64,000 nucleotides of DNA from an uncultured Eudoraea sp. (GCF_947490415.1 NZ_CANLGX010000002.1:310001-374000); one strand, 5' to 3'. Positions 18,512-28,329 are shown, numbered from the stretch's first letter. Notes: generated by a model not told the origin, from the letters alone. Made by a program: numbers and translations.

Positions 18512-19249
18512 ATGAGACTAAAAGACAAAATAGCCATAGTTACCGGTGGTTCCCGTGGAATAGGGAAGGCCATATCCGAGCTTTTTGCAAAAGAAGGTGC
18601 AACGGTAATAGTTATGGACGTGTTACCCAAAGGGCAGAATGTATCGGATGGCATAAATGAATCCGGCGGAAAAGCGGAGTATCATCAGGTTTCTGTAACC
18701 GATAAACCTGCAGTGGAAAGGCTTTTCAAAAAAGTAAATAACAAATATGGTAAAATAGATATCCTTATTAATAATGCAGGAATCACAAGAGACAGAACGC
18801 TCGAAAAAATGAGTGAGGAGGAGTGGGACGCTGTTATAGAGGTTAATCTGAAAGGGGTTTTTATCTGTACTCAGGCTGTTGTACCTTATATGAAGGCCAA
18901 TACGTATGGAAGGATCGTAAGTGCGGCCTCAAATGTAGGTTTAAGGGGTAATTTTGGACAGACAAATTATGCGGCTACCAAAGCAGGTGTTATTGCCATG
19001 GCAAAAACCTGGACCATGGAATTTGGCAAGTATGGCATAACGGCCAATGCCATAGCACCCGGTTTCACCATGACCGATATGGTAGACAAGATTCCGGAAG
19101 AACATTTTGCTAAAATCAAAGATAGTATTCCACTGCGTACAGTAGCACAGCCCATAGATATCGCCTATGGCTACCTGTATCTGGCTTCAGATGAGGCTCG
19201 TTTTGTTTCAGGGATATGCCTTACTATAGATGGTGGAACTTCAAGATAA
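18512..19249 (+). CDS. FabG/PhaB-like SDR reductase, 245 aa
   Basis: NADPH-type SDR close to acetoacetyl-CoA reductase and 3-oxoacyl-ACP reductase: TGGSRGIG at the N-terminus, NNAGITRD, catalytic Tyr153 (NYAATKAG) and Lys157, and an end in CLTIDGGTSR. PhaB/FabG-type enzymes interconvert 3-oxoacyl and (R)-3-hydroxyacyl thioesters. The next gene, 5 bp on, is a MaoC-type hydratase, which handles (R)-3-hydroxyacyl-CoA, so the two fit together as a pair. A 109-bp gap upstream could hold an internal promoter. Confidence 0.87.
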   Translation: MRLKDKIAIVTGGSRGIGKAISELFAKEGATVIVMDVLPKGQNVSDGINESGGKAEYHQVSVTDKPAVERLFKKVNNKYGKIDILINNAGITRDRTLEKMSEEEWDAVIEVNLKGVFICTQAVVPYMKANTYGRIVSAASNVGLRGNFGQTNYAATKAGVIAMAKTWTMEFGKYGITANAIAPGFTMTDMVDKIPEEHFAKIKDSIPLRTVAQPIDIAYGYLYLASDEARFVSGICLTIDGGTSR

Positions 19250-19254
19250 TTAAT

Positions 19255-19719
19255 ATGGCCAAATTAGAACTAGAGAATTTTGCGGACTTTCGAGAAATAG
19301 AAGGTCAAACTTTGCCTGCGGGAGATTGGCTTACAGTGACCCAGGAAATGATTAATGACTTTGCCAAAGCCACCATGGATTTCCAGTGGATACATATAGA
19401 TGTTGAAAAGGCGGAAAAATACTCACCTTTTAAAAAGCCGGTGGCGCACGGTTTTATGTCACTTGCACTTTTAGCTAAACTTTTAAAAGATGTTTTGTTA
19501 GTTAAATCTGCCAAAATGGGTATAAATTATGGGTTGAATAAAGTACGCTTTCCAAGCCCTGTTTTAGTAGATAGTCAGCTGAGGTTGATCTGTACTATTC
19601 AAAAAATTGAAAATTACGGGGATACGGGTCTGAAAATTACCTGGAATTGTGTGGTGGAGCTAGACGGTTCTGATAAACCAGCCTGTGTGGCCGAATTTAT
19701 TAGTTTGATGTTCGAGTAA
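19255..19719 (+). CDS. MaoC-like (R)-specific enoyl-CoA hydratase, 154 aa
   Basis: Hot-dog-fold hydratase. DFQWIHIDVEKA (Asp42, His47) is the catalytic motif, followed by PVAHGFMSLALL and a C-terminal beta sheet; the protein resembles NodN-type MaoC proteins. It would add water to 2-enoyl-CoA to give (R)-3-hydroxyacyl-CoA. The start MAKLELENF lies 5 bases after the SDR stop; a longer frame from 19216 overlaps that gene and lacks family similarity, so it was not used. With the SDR at 18512 it supplies the hydration and oxidation steps of an (R)-configured beta-oxidation. Confidence 0.87.
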   Translation: MAKLELENFADFREIEGQTLPAGDWLTVTQEMINDFAKATMDFQWIHIDVEKAEKYSPFKKPVAHGFMSLALLAKLLKDVLLVKSAKMGINYGLNKVRFPSPVLVDSQLRLICTIQKIENYGDTGLKITWNCVVELDGSDKPACVAEFISLMFE

Positions 19720-19806
19720 TTTTTTTAATTTTAAAGTTGACCAGTGATCCACCGGTAAGGGCGGATTTAATAAATAAACCAATACCAAACCTAAAAGACG
19801 AAACTA

Positions 19807-21624
19807 ATGACCAGACTTTTTGATCTTCTTTACAGGCAACTAGACACCAATCCGCTTGAAGCTTCTTTAAGTGCCCGTGATGCGGATGGCAATTGGAAAT
19901 CCTATAGCACAGAGGAAGTAAAAAATTATTCGGAACAAGCTGCTTATGGTTTGTTAAAATCAGGCCTGAAGCCCGGAGATAAGGTAGCTATGGTAATCTA
20001 TAAAAACAGGCCCGAATGGGTAATTATGGATTTTGCGCTACAAATGGCCGGACTTATAAGTATTCCATTATACCCAACCATTAGTATTTCGGAGTATGAA
20101 TATATCTTGAATGAAGCGGAAGTAAAGGCAGCATTTTGCGGAGGTCTCGATCTTTACGACAAACTGTCCTTGGCAGGCAAGAATATTCCGAGTTTAGAAA
20201 ATATCTACACTTTTGACAAAGCTGAAGGAAGGCCCTATTGGGAAGAAATTTTGGACAAGGAAGGACATACAGAAATAGAGGGAATTAAGAAAAAAATTAC
20301 CGGAGAAGATTTGGTGACTATTATTTATACCTCCGGGACTACCGGTAATCCCAAAGGTGTTATGCTAACCCATAGCAATATCATGCATGTTATTGTAGAG
20401 ACCTCAAAATTTTTAGAAGTGGATGCAGGTGAAAAGGTTCTGAGTTTTCTGCCGCTTTGCCATATTTATGAAAGAGCGGTTTCCTTCGCATGGTTCCATG
20501 AAGGAACTTCCATATATTTTTGTGGTACGGACAACCTGAGTGGACCGGACGGTGATTTGGCATCCGTGAAACCCATTGCTTTTACAACGGTTCCAAGACT
20601 ACTTGAAAAGATATACGAGGCGATCTATAATAAAGGCCTGGCTTTAACAGGAGTAAAAAAGGCACTATTCTTTTGGGCACTTCGCTTAACAGATAATTTT
20701 GAACTGGATCAAAATCTATCTCCTTTCAGTAAGATAAAATGGGGAATTGCAGATAAATTAATTTTTAGCAAATGGCGTTCGGCCTTAGGAGGCAATGTTC
20801 GATTGATAGTTACGGGTTCTGCTCCCTGTCCTATAAAAATAATCCGCGTATTTTGCGCTTCAGGAATCAACGTACGCGAGGCCTACGGTTTAACAGAAAC
20901 CTCCCCAACCTTGACAGTCAATAGCGTTAAGCCTGGAGGATCAGTTATAGGTACTGTTGGTTATGCTATCAATGGTGTAGAATTATTTATAGATAAGACC
21001 TCTGGTGATTACAAAGAAGACGAAGGTGAAATACTTGCTATTGGGCCTAATGTTATGTCGGGCTATTATAAAAAACCTGAGATAAATGCTCAGGTATTTA
21101 AAGAAATTGATGGCAGAAAATGGTTCTGCACTGGTGATATTGGAAAATTGATTCAAGGTCCGAATGGAAAGGAATTTTTAAAAATAACAGACAGGAAGAA
21201 GGAGTTGTTAAAAACTTCAGGTGGAAAGTACGTCGCACCTGCACCTATTGAAAACAGGATAAAGGAAAATTTTGTTATTGATCAGATCATGGTTATTGGG
21301 GATAAACAAAAATTTGTTTCCGCCCTCATTGTTCCGTCTGAGGATGGGTTAAAGAACTGGTGTGTGCATAAAAATATTGAGTGGACCAATCTGGAGGACA
21401 TGCTAAAGCAGGATAGAATTATTGCAAAATTTCAAAAAGTGATTGACAAATACAATCCGGAATTCAGTCATATAGAACAAATAAAAAAGTTTCGGTTGGT
21501 CCCGGCCGTTTGGCTGCCTGTTCACGAAGATGATTCTGTGGCCGAGCTAACGCCAACATTAAAGCTGAAAAGACGTGTGATTAGGGAGAAATACAAAAAG
21601 GAAATTCAGGAAATATATGCTTAA
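19807..21624 (+). CDS. AMP-dependent long-chain acyl-CoA synthetase-like ligase, 605 aa
   Basis: Adenylate-forming ligase that joins a carboxylic acid to CoA with ATP. The phosphate loop is YTSGTTGNPKGVMLTHSN, later motifs include YGLTETSPT and WFCTGDIG, and the C-terminal domain has DRKKELLKTSGGKYVAPAPIE. Length and the motif set match the FadD15/long-chain (ACSL-like) group. As the last plus-strand gene of the cluster it is the likely entry step that activates the substrate. An 87-bp gap separates it from the MaoC gene, so it may be expressed on its own as well. Confidence 0.9.
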   Translation: MTRLFDLLYRQLDTNPLEASLSARDADGNWKSYSTEEVKNYSEQAAYGLLKSGLKPGDKVAMVIYKNRPEWVIMDFALQMAGLISIPLYPTISISEYEYILNEAEVKAAFCGGLDLYDKLSLAGKNIPSLENIYTFDKAEGRPYWEEILDKEGHTEIEGIKKKITGEDLVTIIYTSGTTGNPKGVMLTHSNIMHVIVETSKFLEVDAGEKVLSFLPLCHIYERAVSFAWFHEGTSIYFCGTDNLSGPDGDLASVKPIAFTTVPRLLEKIYEAIYNKGLALTGVKKALFFWALRLTDNFELDQNLSPFSKIKWGIADKLIFSKWRSALGGNVRLIVTGSAPCPIKIIRVFCASGINVREAYGLTETSPTLTVNSVKPGGSVIGTVGYAINGVELFIDKTSGDYKEDEGEILAIGPNVMSGYYKKPEINAQVFKEIDGRKWFCTGDIGKLIQGPNGKEFLKITDRKKELLKTSGGKYVAPAPIENRIKENFVIDQIMVIGDKQKFVSALIVPSEDGLKNWCVHKNIEWTNLEDMLKQDRIIAKFQKVIDKYNPEFSHIEQIKKFRLVPAVWLPVHEDDSVAELTPTLKLKRRVIREKYKKEIQEIYA

Positions 21625-21661
21625 TGCTGTGCTTTGAATTGCTTAAGAATCTATGAGGCCC

Positions 21662-21955
21662 TTATGGATTTTGGTTCTTTAATGCGTTGAGGCTATCCAT
21701 TTCCTTCCTGAATCTTAGGATCACCAATGAGTCTAATTGCTGTGAAATGCTATCTTTCATTGCTGCCCAGTTGGCCATATTCATATCTGAATTATATCGC
21801 AGTATCCTGTGGAATTTTGCTACATTAAATCTGTTGGCTTCCCAGGCTGCAGCCGTACTTTCCTGATGTTTTAAGTCTTGCAGGTATATTCCCATACCAA
21901 ACCCCAGGATAACAACAACTAAAACAATGGCTAAAATTTTGGTGGATTTTGGCAT
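21662..21955 (-). CDS. Small membrane-anchored hypothetical protein, 97 aa
   Basis: I do not recognise a family. One N-terminal membrane segment (ILAIVLVVVILGFGMGIYL) follows a short basic head, then an extended helical region with DSISQQLDSLVILRFRKEMDSL, probably facing the periplasm. It is convergent with the ligase gene, 37 bp away, and so not part of that operon. Confidence 0.65.
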   Translation of the reverse strand: MPKSTKILAIVLVVVILGFGMGIYLQDLKHQESTAAAWEANRFNVAKFHRILRYNSDMNMANWAAMKDSISQQLDSLVILRFRKEMDSLNALKNQNP

Positions 21956-22059
21956 TTTTTAGGTTTTAAGATCATGATATTAATAAGAACACCATGACGG
22001 ATTTGGAGTTTAATCGTAAAGCAAAGATACAAATCAGAATGATCCGACTATAGTAAGGT

Positions 22060-22155
22060 CTAAATAAATCTGGATATTACCATGAATACCATAAATAGGA
22101 CAAAAGCACTACCAAAAGTCAGTACAAATTTGATAATTTTAGATTTTATTTTCAT
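22060..22155 (-). CDS. Tiny membrane protein, 31 aa
   Basis: Starting at the ATG ending at 22155 the product is a basic head (MKIKSKIIK) followed by one membrane helix (FVLTFGSAFVLFMVFMVISR). The frame is open further upstream to 22272, but that part lacks the look of a protein. Single-helix peptides of this size are common and conserved in flavobacteria; whether this one is real needs comparison with relatives. Confidence 0.4.
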   Translation of the reverse strand: MKIKSKIIKFVLTFGSAFVLFMVFMVISRFI

Positions 22156-22340
22156 GTGCGTGAAATTAGATTTGTCTGCTCTAATTACAAAAGATATCCG
22201 TTTTAAGTATAATTTAGTTGGATAAAATGCATTTAGATTCCTATTTATCCAAAGAAATGAAAGCCTATCCATTTGGATTGCCGATCATGGATATTATTAA
22301 AGTGACCTTGGAAACAATTTCATTAAATTTAGTGAGATTA

Positions 22341-22352
22341 ACACATATGTGT
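22341..22352. promoter_or_regulatory. Perfect 12-bp palindrome upstream of the GH2 gene
   Basis: ACACATATGTGT is a perfect dyad 68 bp before the GH2 start codon. It has the size of a dimeric regulator site. No regulator gene adjoins, so the factor is unknown. Confidence 0.35.
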
Positions 22353-22419
22353 ATGGTGCAATAAAAAAGTTTGTTATTATTGCTTGCAACTCTTCGTTTA
22401 CGTTAATAAAATTTATAAG

Positions 22420-24246
22420 ATGTATTTATCAAAAAAATCAACCCGACTTTTAGCGTTCATCGTCCTGATGTCCTTTAATTTTAATAGTTTTTCTCAAAAA
22501 CAGATTCAGAATGTTCAGGACAGAACAACATTAAGCCTGAACGGAGATTGGCAGTTTATCATTGACCCCTACAAAATGGGGTATCTGGATTACAGACAAA
22601 AACCATTCGATGAAAGTGCATCAGGTAAAGGAGGTTTTTATGACAACATTACCAATCCGGGTAAAACCAAAAGGGCAGAATACAACTTCGATTACGAGCC
22701 ATCATTGACTGTGCCCGGGGATTGGAATTCCCAATATGAAAAATTGGAGTTCTATGAAGGGGTACTGTGGTACAGGAGAAATTTTAAGGTATCTTTAAAA
22801 GAAGACAAAAGATACTTTATTCATTTTGGTGCGGTAAATTATGAAAGCCATATCTATTTGAACGGCAAAAAATTGGGCGTGAATAAAGGAGGCTTTACGC
22901 CTTTTCAATTTGAGGTTGGCGACAAATTGCTTGATGGAGATAATTTTCTTGTTGTAATGGTAGACAATACCCGCAAAAAGGATGAGGTGCCCACCATAAA
23001 TACAGATTGGTGGAATTACGGGGGGATCACAAGAGATGTGAACCTTGTTGAAACCCCGGAATCCTTCATTAACGACTACAAAGTTCAATTGGCTAAAAAT
23101 GATGCTACTAAAATAAAAGGCTATATAGAGCTCGACGGATCGGAAGGGGAGGAGTCGGTAGTAGTGCAAATACCGGAATTAAAAATAAACCAGAGTTATA
23201 CCACGGATGCAAGCGGAAAGGTTTCTTTTGAAATCCCTGTAAAAAAGATACAACTCTGGAATCCGGAATCCCCAAAATTATATGAAGTTAAGATCAGTTC
23301 TTCACAAGATGCTGTTACCGATAAGATTGGTTTCAGAACCATTGCCACAGAGGGTAAAAATATACTCCTTAATGGAGAATCTATTTTTATGAAAGGTATT
23401 GCAATGCACGAAGAAAACCCACTCCTTGGAGGCCGTCTGCGATCGGACGGAGATATGCGAATGATGCTTAGGTGGGCGAAGGAATTAGGGTGCAATTATG
23501 TGAGGTTGGCCCATTATACGCATAATGAGACCATGCTGCGGCTGGCAGATGAAATGGGTTTGTTGGTATGGTCCGAGGTGCCGGTTTATTGGACTATTTC
23601 ATGGGAAAATGAAGAAACCTACAGGAATGCGGAAAATCAGTTGCGTGTTTCCATTGAACGCGATAAAAACAGAGCAAGTATTATTATATGGTCGGTAGGG
23701 AATGAAACCCCGGTGACAGAAGCGAGAAATGTTTTTATGGGCAAGCTGGTAGATAAGACGAGGTCTTTGGATGATACGCGTTTGGTGGCTGCTGCATTGG
23801 AAGTCGAACGTGAGGGTTATACCATTACGGTGGATGATACGCTGGGAGAAAAACTAGATTTGGCCAGTTTTAATCAATACGGTGGATGGTATTGGTCAGA
23901 GCCCAAGGAACTTCCTAAATACGCGTTTGATATTAAATTTAACAAGCCTGTGGTCATCACCGAATTTGGTGGTGGTGCACTTGCGGGTTTTCATGCGGAT
24001 GATGATACCATGTGGAGTGAGGAATATCAGGAGTTGATATATATCAACCAGCTAAAAATGATGGATAAGATAGACGGCCTCAGGGGGATAACTCCCTGGA
24101 TACTGGTCGATTTTAAATCTCCCCGGAGACAAAATCCGGTATATCAGCAATTTTGGAACCGAAAAGGGTTAATTTCCAATACGGGTGTTAAAAAGAAAGC
24201 CTATTTTATTGTTCAGGATTATTACAGGAACAAATCGGTAAAGTAA
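22420..24246 (+). CDS. Secreted GH2 glycoside hydrolase (beta-glucuronidase-like), 608 aa
   Basis: Retaining exo-glycosidase of family GH2. Starting at MYLSKKSTRL, residues 1 to about 26 are a Sec signal ending FNSFSQ. Then a sugar-binding domain (LNGDWQFIIDP), an immunoglobulin-like domain and a TIM barrel. The acid/base is Glu429 (IWSVGNETP) and the nucleophile Glu515 (VITEFGGGA). A 12-residue in-frame extension starts at TTG 22384 and was not used. The overall build, GNMG-like NYVRLAHYTHNE and short length are close to beta-glucuronidases, but galactosidase or other activity cannot be excluded. It stands alone without SusCD genes. Confidence 0.85.
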   Translation: MYLSKKSTRLLAFIVLMSFNFNSFSQKQIQNVQDRTTLSLNGDWQFIIDPYKMGYLDYRQKPFDESASGKGGFYDNITNPGKTKRAEYNFDYEPSLTVPGDWNSQYEKLEFYEGVLWYRRNFKVSLKEDKRYFIHFGAVNYESHIYLNGKKLGVNKGGFTPFQFEVGDKLLDGDNFLVVMVDNTRKKDEVPTINTDWWNYGGITRDVNLVETPESFINDYKVQLAKNDATKIKGYIELDGSEGEESVVVQIPELKINQSYTTDASGKVSFEIPVKKIQLWNPESPKLYEVKISSSQDAVTDKIGFRTIATEGKNILLNGESIFMKGIAMHEENPLLGGRLRSDGDMRMMLRWAKELGCNYVRLAHYTHNETMLRLADEMGLLVWSEVPVYWTISWENEETYRNAENQLRVSIERDKNRASIIIWSVGNETPVTEARNVFMGKLVDKTRSLDDTRLVAAALEVEREGYTITVDDTLGEKLDLASFNQYGGWYWSEPKELPKYAFDIKFNKPVVITEFGGGALAGFHADDDTMWSEEYQELIYINQLKMMDKIDGLRGITPWILVDFKSPRRQNPVYQQFWNRKGLISNTGVKKKAYFIVQDYYRNKSVK

Positions 24247-24386
24247 CGGAAAGTTATACTGATTATTAAGATGAAAATGTATGGATGTTTTTTGCTCCGG
24301 AAGTAGTTTACTTTGTTTGTTTTTTATGATAATTTTCCGGCACTTTTAAGTCCTTCTGCTTCTTATAATGGCACCAGTTCAACTCA

Positions 24387-24764
24387 TTATTCTAATTCCC
24401 TGACTAATCCTCTGGATTTCACCGTATCATATATAATTTTGAGCTTACTGATCATGTTTGAGGCATCAAATTCTATAATGTCAACAACATCAAATGCTAC
24501 TTTTTGCCTATTTTTCAGGGTCCATTTATAATGAAAATAAAGCGCCAGTTTGTTTGAATTAGTTTCCTCAAAAATTCCTTTTAAATGCAGTTCAGAATTT
24601 GTGGTATCGCTGCTCAATTCACGATAGAAGGCATCCGCTTTCTTAATTCCGTAAATAGGTGAGTCAACAATTCCTTGGTCATTAAATAAATTTATGATTT
24701 GCTCAATATCACCTTTCTCCAGGTAATCCAAATATTTAATTGCGATTTCTTTTTTTGTTGGCAT
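24387..24764 (-). CDS. NTF2-like (SnoaL-type) protein, 125 aa
   Basis: Small cytosolic protein of the nuclear-transport-factor-2 fold: an N-terminal helix pair (EIAIKYLDYLEKGDIEQIINLF), IVDSPIYG and a beta sheet that ends in FDVVDIIEFDASNMISKLKI. Such proteins are ketosteroid-isomerase-like enzymes or ligand binders; no function can be assigned. A -7 box (TACCTTTG on the minus strand, 24822-24829) lies 57 bp upstream of the ATG. Confidence 0.75.
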   Translation of the reverse strand: MPTKKEIAIKYLDYLEKGDIEQIINLFNDQGIVDSPIYGIKKADAFYRELSSDTTNSELHLKGIFEETNSNKLALYFHYKWTLKNRQKVAFDVVDIIEFDASNMISKLKIIYDTVKSRGLVRELE

Positions 24765-24821
24765 TTAAATTATTCGTTTATGTTTAAGTCGGCATACAGC
24801 TGTGATCCAAAAAATCAATTT

Positions 24822-24829
24822 CAAAGGTA
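24822..24829 (-). promoter_or_regulatory. Predicted -7 box for the NTF2-like gene
   Basis: TACCTTTG on the minus strand matches TAnnTTTG; no TTG lies at the usual spacing. Confidence 0.4.
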
Positions 24830-25048
24830 TTTTTAATGCTACCCATTTTTAATGGTAACCAAAATGTTTTGCATGATTTGTTCCAAATACCCTTAATTGA
24901 CAAACACTTACTACATTAAGATAGTTGTTTTCAGGATATTGAATCGCAGCCTGCATGGCTTTAACTTTCGCTACCGGTAACCGGATACTTTAATACAAAC
25001 TACTTTTTGAGTTGTGAAAAAGCAAAAGCATAAAAAATTAATCCTCGT

Positions 25049-28000
25049 TTATTTCATTTCTTCAAGAGGGCTGGCCCCTGCCTTTTCTAAAACAGAATTT
25101 ATCTTGGACAAATCATTTGACATTACTTTATTTAAATCTCCCAGATGCTGTTCGAGTTCAGCGGAGAGTTCTTCATATACCTTGTAGGCCCCATCAGTAG
25201 GTTTTGCCTCCCCGTTTTCTATGCTCCTCCTCAAAGAAGCAAGTCTGTTATTTAGTTTTATAGGAAAATTTAAGGGGTCTTGCCCAGATTGGTTTTTAAC
25301 CTGATAAAGTTTTTGCTCTATAGCTGAGGTTTTATCTAAAAAAGGCATCATAGTTTTTTTGTAATCGGCGCTGGAAACTTTTTCCTTGTTCTCCTCAATC
25401 TGATTTCGCATTTTTCGAATATGAATCACAGCCTCATTAGCCATACTGGTTTTTTGCATGATCTTATTAGCCAGTTTAAATTGCTCCATAAGATCGGCCT
25501 CAGTTATTCCTTTAAGATTGGGATCCATTAAGATGGCAAAGGGATAGGTCTTTTCATAATCTTTTGTTTTCATTTTAACTTTATAGTTTCCTAAGGGGGC
25601 CTTGGGGCCTCTCTGAGGGCGGGCACTCCAGATAATCATCCCTTCAAATTCTGTTGCTCCGGGATATCTTAAATCCCAGCTAAAAGTATTAATGCCTTTG
25701 GCAGTAGTGGGCTTAGAGGAACCTCCTTTTAGCCAATAGGGTAAATCGGGATCTTCCTCATATTTAGGCTTGCTCCCGGTAAACGTGTTTATCAATTTAT
25801 CATTGGCATCCAATATTTCAAAGGTGATGGTATCCATTTGATCTTTTAGGTAGTACTGTATAGAAGCCTTTTGAATACCCCTAATCACATCTGAAGGCTC
25901 GTAAAGAATAGCCTCCTGATCCTTCATGTTCTCCTGATACTGTCTCAAGGGTTGTATGTCGTCCAGGATCCAAAATCCGCGTCCGTGGGAACCTATGACC
26001 ACATCATTGTCTTTAATAACAAGATCTCGAATAGGGGTATCGGGCAGCTTTAATTGTAAACTTTGCCATAATTCCCCATCATTCATGGAGAAATAGACCC
26101 CATGTTCGGTAGCTAAAAACAATAGGCCTTGTCTAACAGGGTCTTCTCTTACGGCTCTTGCGAAGTGACCGTCTTTTATTCCCGTTATAATTTTTGTCCA
26201 CGTTTTTCCAAAGTCATGCGTTTTAAAGACATAAGGTTGTCTGTCGTCTACCTGGTAACGATTTGCCGCCAAATATAAAGTGCCAGGCTTGTGTTTAGAC
26301 TCATCAATAATACTCACCCGTGAAAATTTAGGGAGATCTTTTGGGGTAATGTCTTCCCAGTTAGCACCCCCATCTCTGGTAATATGAACTTTTCCGTCGT
26401 CAGAACCTGCCCAGATGGTATTTATATCGTGATAGGAGGGAGCTAAGGCAAAGACCGTAGCATATATTTCAGGGCCATTCATATCCATGGTAATGACACC
26501 GCCTGTTTTGCCAAGAGTACTGGGATCTGCATAGGTAAGATCCGGACTTATTTTCTCCCAGGATTGTCCGTCGTTGGTGGTTTTCCACACATGCTGCGAA
26601 CAAGTGTACATTACTTTGGAGTCCTGTGGGGCGAACATAATGGGAAAAGTCCATTGCCAGCGCTCCGGAAGGGCATCCGCAGGTTCCCCTGAGAAAAAGC
26701 GCGGATAGACCTGAATATCTCTGGTTTGTCCATTACTTCTATCGTATCTGGTTAAGAGGGCCCCCTGACTTCCGGCATAAAAAATGTCCAGATTGTCCGG
26801 GTGTTGGGTAATCCATCCACTCTCACCACCCCCAACAGCGTAATACCATCCATGATTAGGACCTCTTGCCTGCATATGCTCCCAGCCATCACTGGGCATT
26901 GCCAGGGTGCTGTTGTCCTGTTGTGCTCCAGCCACATGATAGGGCACGTCATTGGTGGCCATTACGTGATAAAATTGTGTGGTAATATAATCTTGTTCTG
27001 TCCAGCTTTCTCCCCCGTTGATACTCACATTGCCACCGCCATCATTAGAATTGATCATCCGTTTTGGGTTGTTAGGATCAATCCACAAATCATGATTGTC
27101 CCCATGTGGTACTTTAATGGTCACGTCGAAGGTTTTTCCGCCATCGGTGGACTTATAAAAGCCTGTGTTTAGGCAGTAGACCGTTTCCTTATCCCAGGGG
27201 TCAGCGTAAATTCTGGAATAGTAAAAGGCACGCTGTCTTAGTTTACGCTCATCATTTGTGCGTTCCCAGGTAAGGCCGGCATCCTCAGATCTAAAAACCC
27301 CTCCTTCATTAGCCTCTATAATGGCCCATACTCTGTTGGAATCTACCGGAGAAACGGTAACCCCAATTTTTCCGATAGGTCCTGCAGGCATCCCAGGATT
27401 ACTACTAAGTTCTGTCCAGGTGTCTCCGCTATCGACGGATTTCCATAGTTTGCTTTCGCCACCGCCACCCCACATTTTCCAGGCTTTGCGATATACCTGC
27501 CAGGTGCTGGCATATAATACTTTGGGATTATTTCGATCAATTATTAAGTCTACGGCACCCGCCTTTGGGCCTGCATATAAGACTTTTTCCCAGCTATTTC
27601 CGCCATTGGTAGAACGAAATACGCCCCGCTCTTCATTGTCTCCATAAGGATGTCCAAGGGCGGCCACATAAACGATGTCCGGGTTGGTTGGGTGAATTCT
27701 GATCCGGGCTACCGCCTGTGTTTCTTTTAAGCCCAGATGTCTCCAGGTTTTACCGCCATCCACGGTTTTATAAACGCCATCCCCTTGAGTAATACTTCCT
27801 CGCAATTGTACTTCTCCCATCCCAATATAGACGATATCAGGGTTAGTTTCGGCTATGGCAACCGCTCCCACCGAGGAACTGGTCACTTGTCCGTCGGTAA
27901 CTGCCTTCCATTCATTTCCCCCGTCTGTAGTTTTCCATAGACCTCCCCCGGTGGCCCCAAAATAGTATTCATTGGGTCTTCCCGGGCTACCCGCACTACC

Positions 28001-28168
28001 TAGAGACCTACCACCACGATTAGGTCCAATATTTCGCCATTCCAATCCCTCATAGAAAGAAGGGTCCAAGGGTGTGTTTTGTGAAGATGAAGTATTGTTT
28101 TGTGCGAAGCTGCTTATTGAAATAGTTAGTAAAGCAAACAGAAAGGTTTTTAGAATGTTTTGATGCAT
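25049..28168 (-). CDS. Secreted Asp-box (BNR/VPS10-like) beta-propeller protein, 1039 aa
   Basis: Large exported protein: Sec signal (residues 1-22, ISSFAQNN), then a long series of beta-propeller blades marked by Asp-box motifs such as KTTDGGNEW, KTVDGGKTW, RSTNGGNSW, KSVDSGDTW, KSTDGGKTF and ITRDGGANW; about eleven are readable up to residue 680. The last 250 residues are a different, partly helical region rich in charged residues. This architecture is common in Bacteroidota and usually labelled glycosyl hydrolase or sortilin/WD40-like; no catalytic residues can be named, so glycosidase activity is not supported. No sorting domain of the type IX system is evident at the C-terminus. Confidence 0.85.
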   Translation of the reverse strand: MHQNILKTFLFALLTISISSFAQNNTSSSQNTPLDPSFYEGLEWRNIGPNRGGRSLGSAGSPGRPNEYYFGATGGGLWKTTDGGNEWKAVTDGQVTSSSVGAVAIAETNPDIVYIGMGEVQLRGSITQGDGVYKTVDGGKTWRHLGLKETQAVARIRIHPTNPDIVYVAALGHPYGDNEERGVFRSTNGGNSWEKVLYAGPKAGAVDLIIDRNNPKVLYASTWQVYRKAWKMWGGGGESKLWKSVDSGDTWTELSSNPGMPAGPIGKIGVTVSPVDSNRVWAIIEANEGGVFRSEDAGLTWERTNDERKLRQRAFYYSRIYADPWDKETVYCLNTGFYKSTDGGKTFDVTIKVPHGDNHDLWIDPNNPKRMINSNDGGGNVSINGGESWTEQDYITTQFYHVMATNDVPYHVAGAQQDNSTLAMPSDGWEHMQARGPNHGWYYAVGGGESGWITQHPDNLDIFYAGSQGALLTRYDRSNGQTRDIQVYPRFFSGEPADALPERWQWTFPIMFAPQDSKVMYTCSQHVWKTTNDGQSWEKISPDLTYADPSTLGKTGGVITMDMNGPEIYATVFALAPSYHDINTIWAGSDDGKVHITRDGGANWEDITPKDLPKFSRVSIIDESKHKPGTLYLAANRYQVDDRQPYVFKTHDFGKTWTKIITGIKDGHFARAVREDPVRQGLLFLATEHGVYFSMNDGELWQSLQLKLPDTPIRDLVIKDNDVVIGSHGRGFWILDDIQPLRQYQENMKDQEAILYEPSDVIRGIQKASIQYYLKDQMDTITFEILDANDKLINTFTGSKPKYEEDPDLPYWLKGGSSKPTTAKGINTFSWDLRYPGATEFEGMIIWSARPQRGPKAPLGNYKVKMKTKDYEKTYPFAILMDPNLKGITEADLMEQFKLANKIMQKTSMANEAVIHIRKMRNQIEENKEKVSSADYKKTMMPFLDKTSAIEQKLYQVKNQSGQDPLNFPIKLNNRLASLRRSIENGEAKPTDGAYKVYEELSAELEQHLGDLNKVMSNDLSKINSVLEKAGASPLEEMK

Positions 28169-28329
28169 TTGGTCGATTTATGAGATAGTCAATGATTTGT
28201 AAGTCAGCAGTTGAATAAGTTGAGGTGCTTTGAGCACCCCATCGGAAAGATAATAAATTCAAATGAAAATCGATTGCTTAAAAGGTTATGGAGTATTTAG
28301 AATTAGTAACGGGCTAACCTTATAAACGT

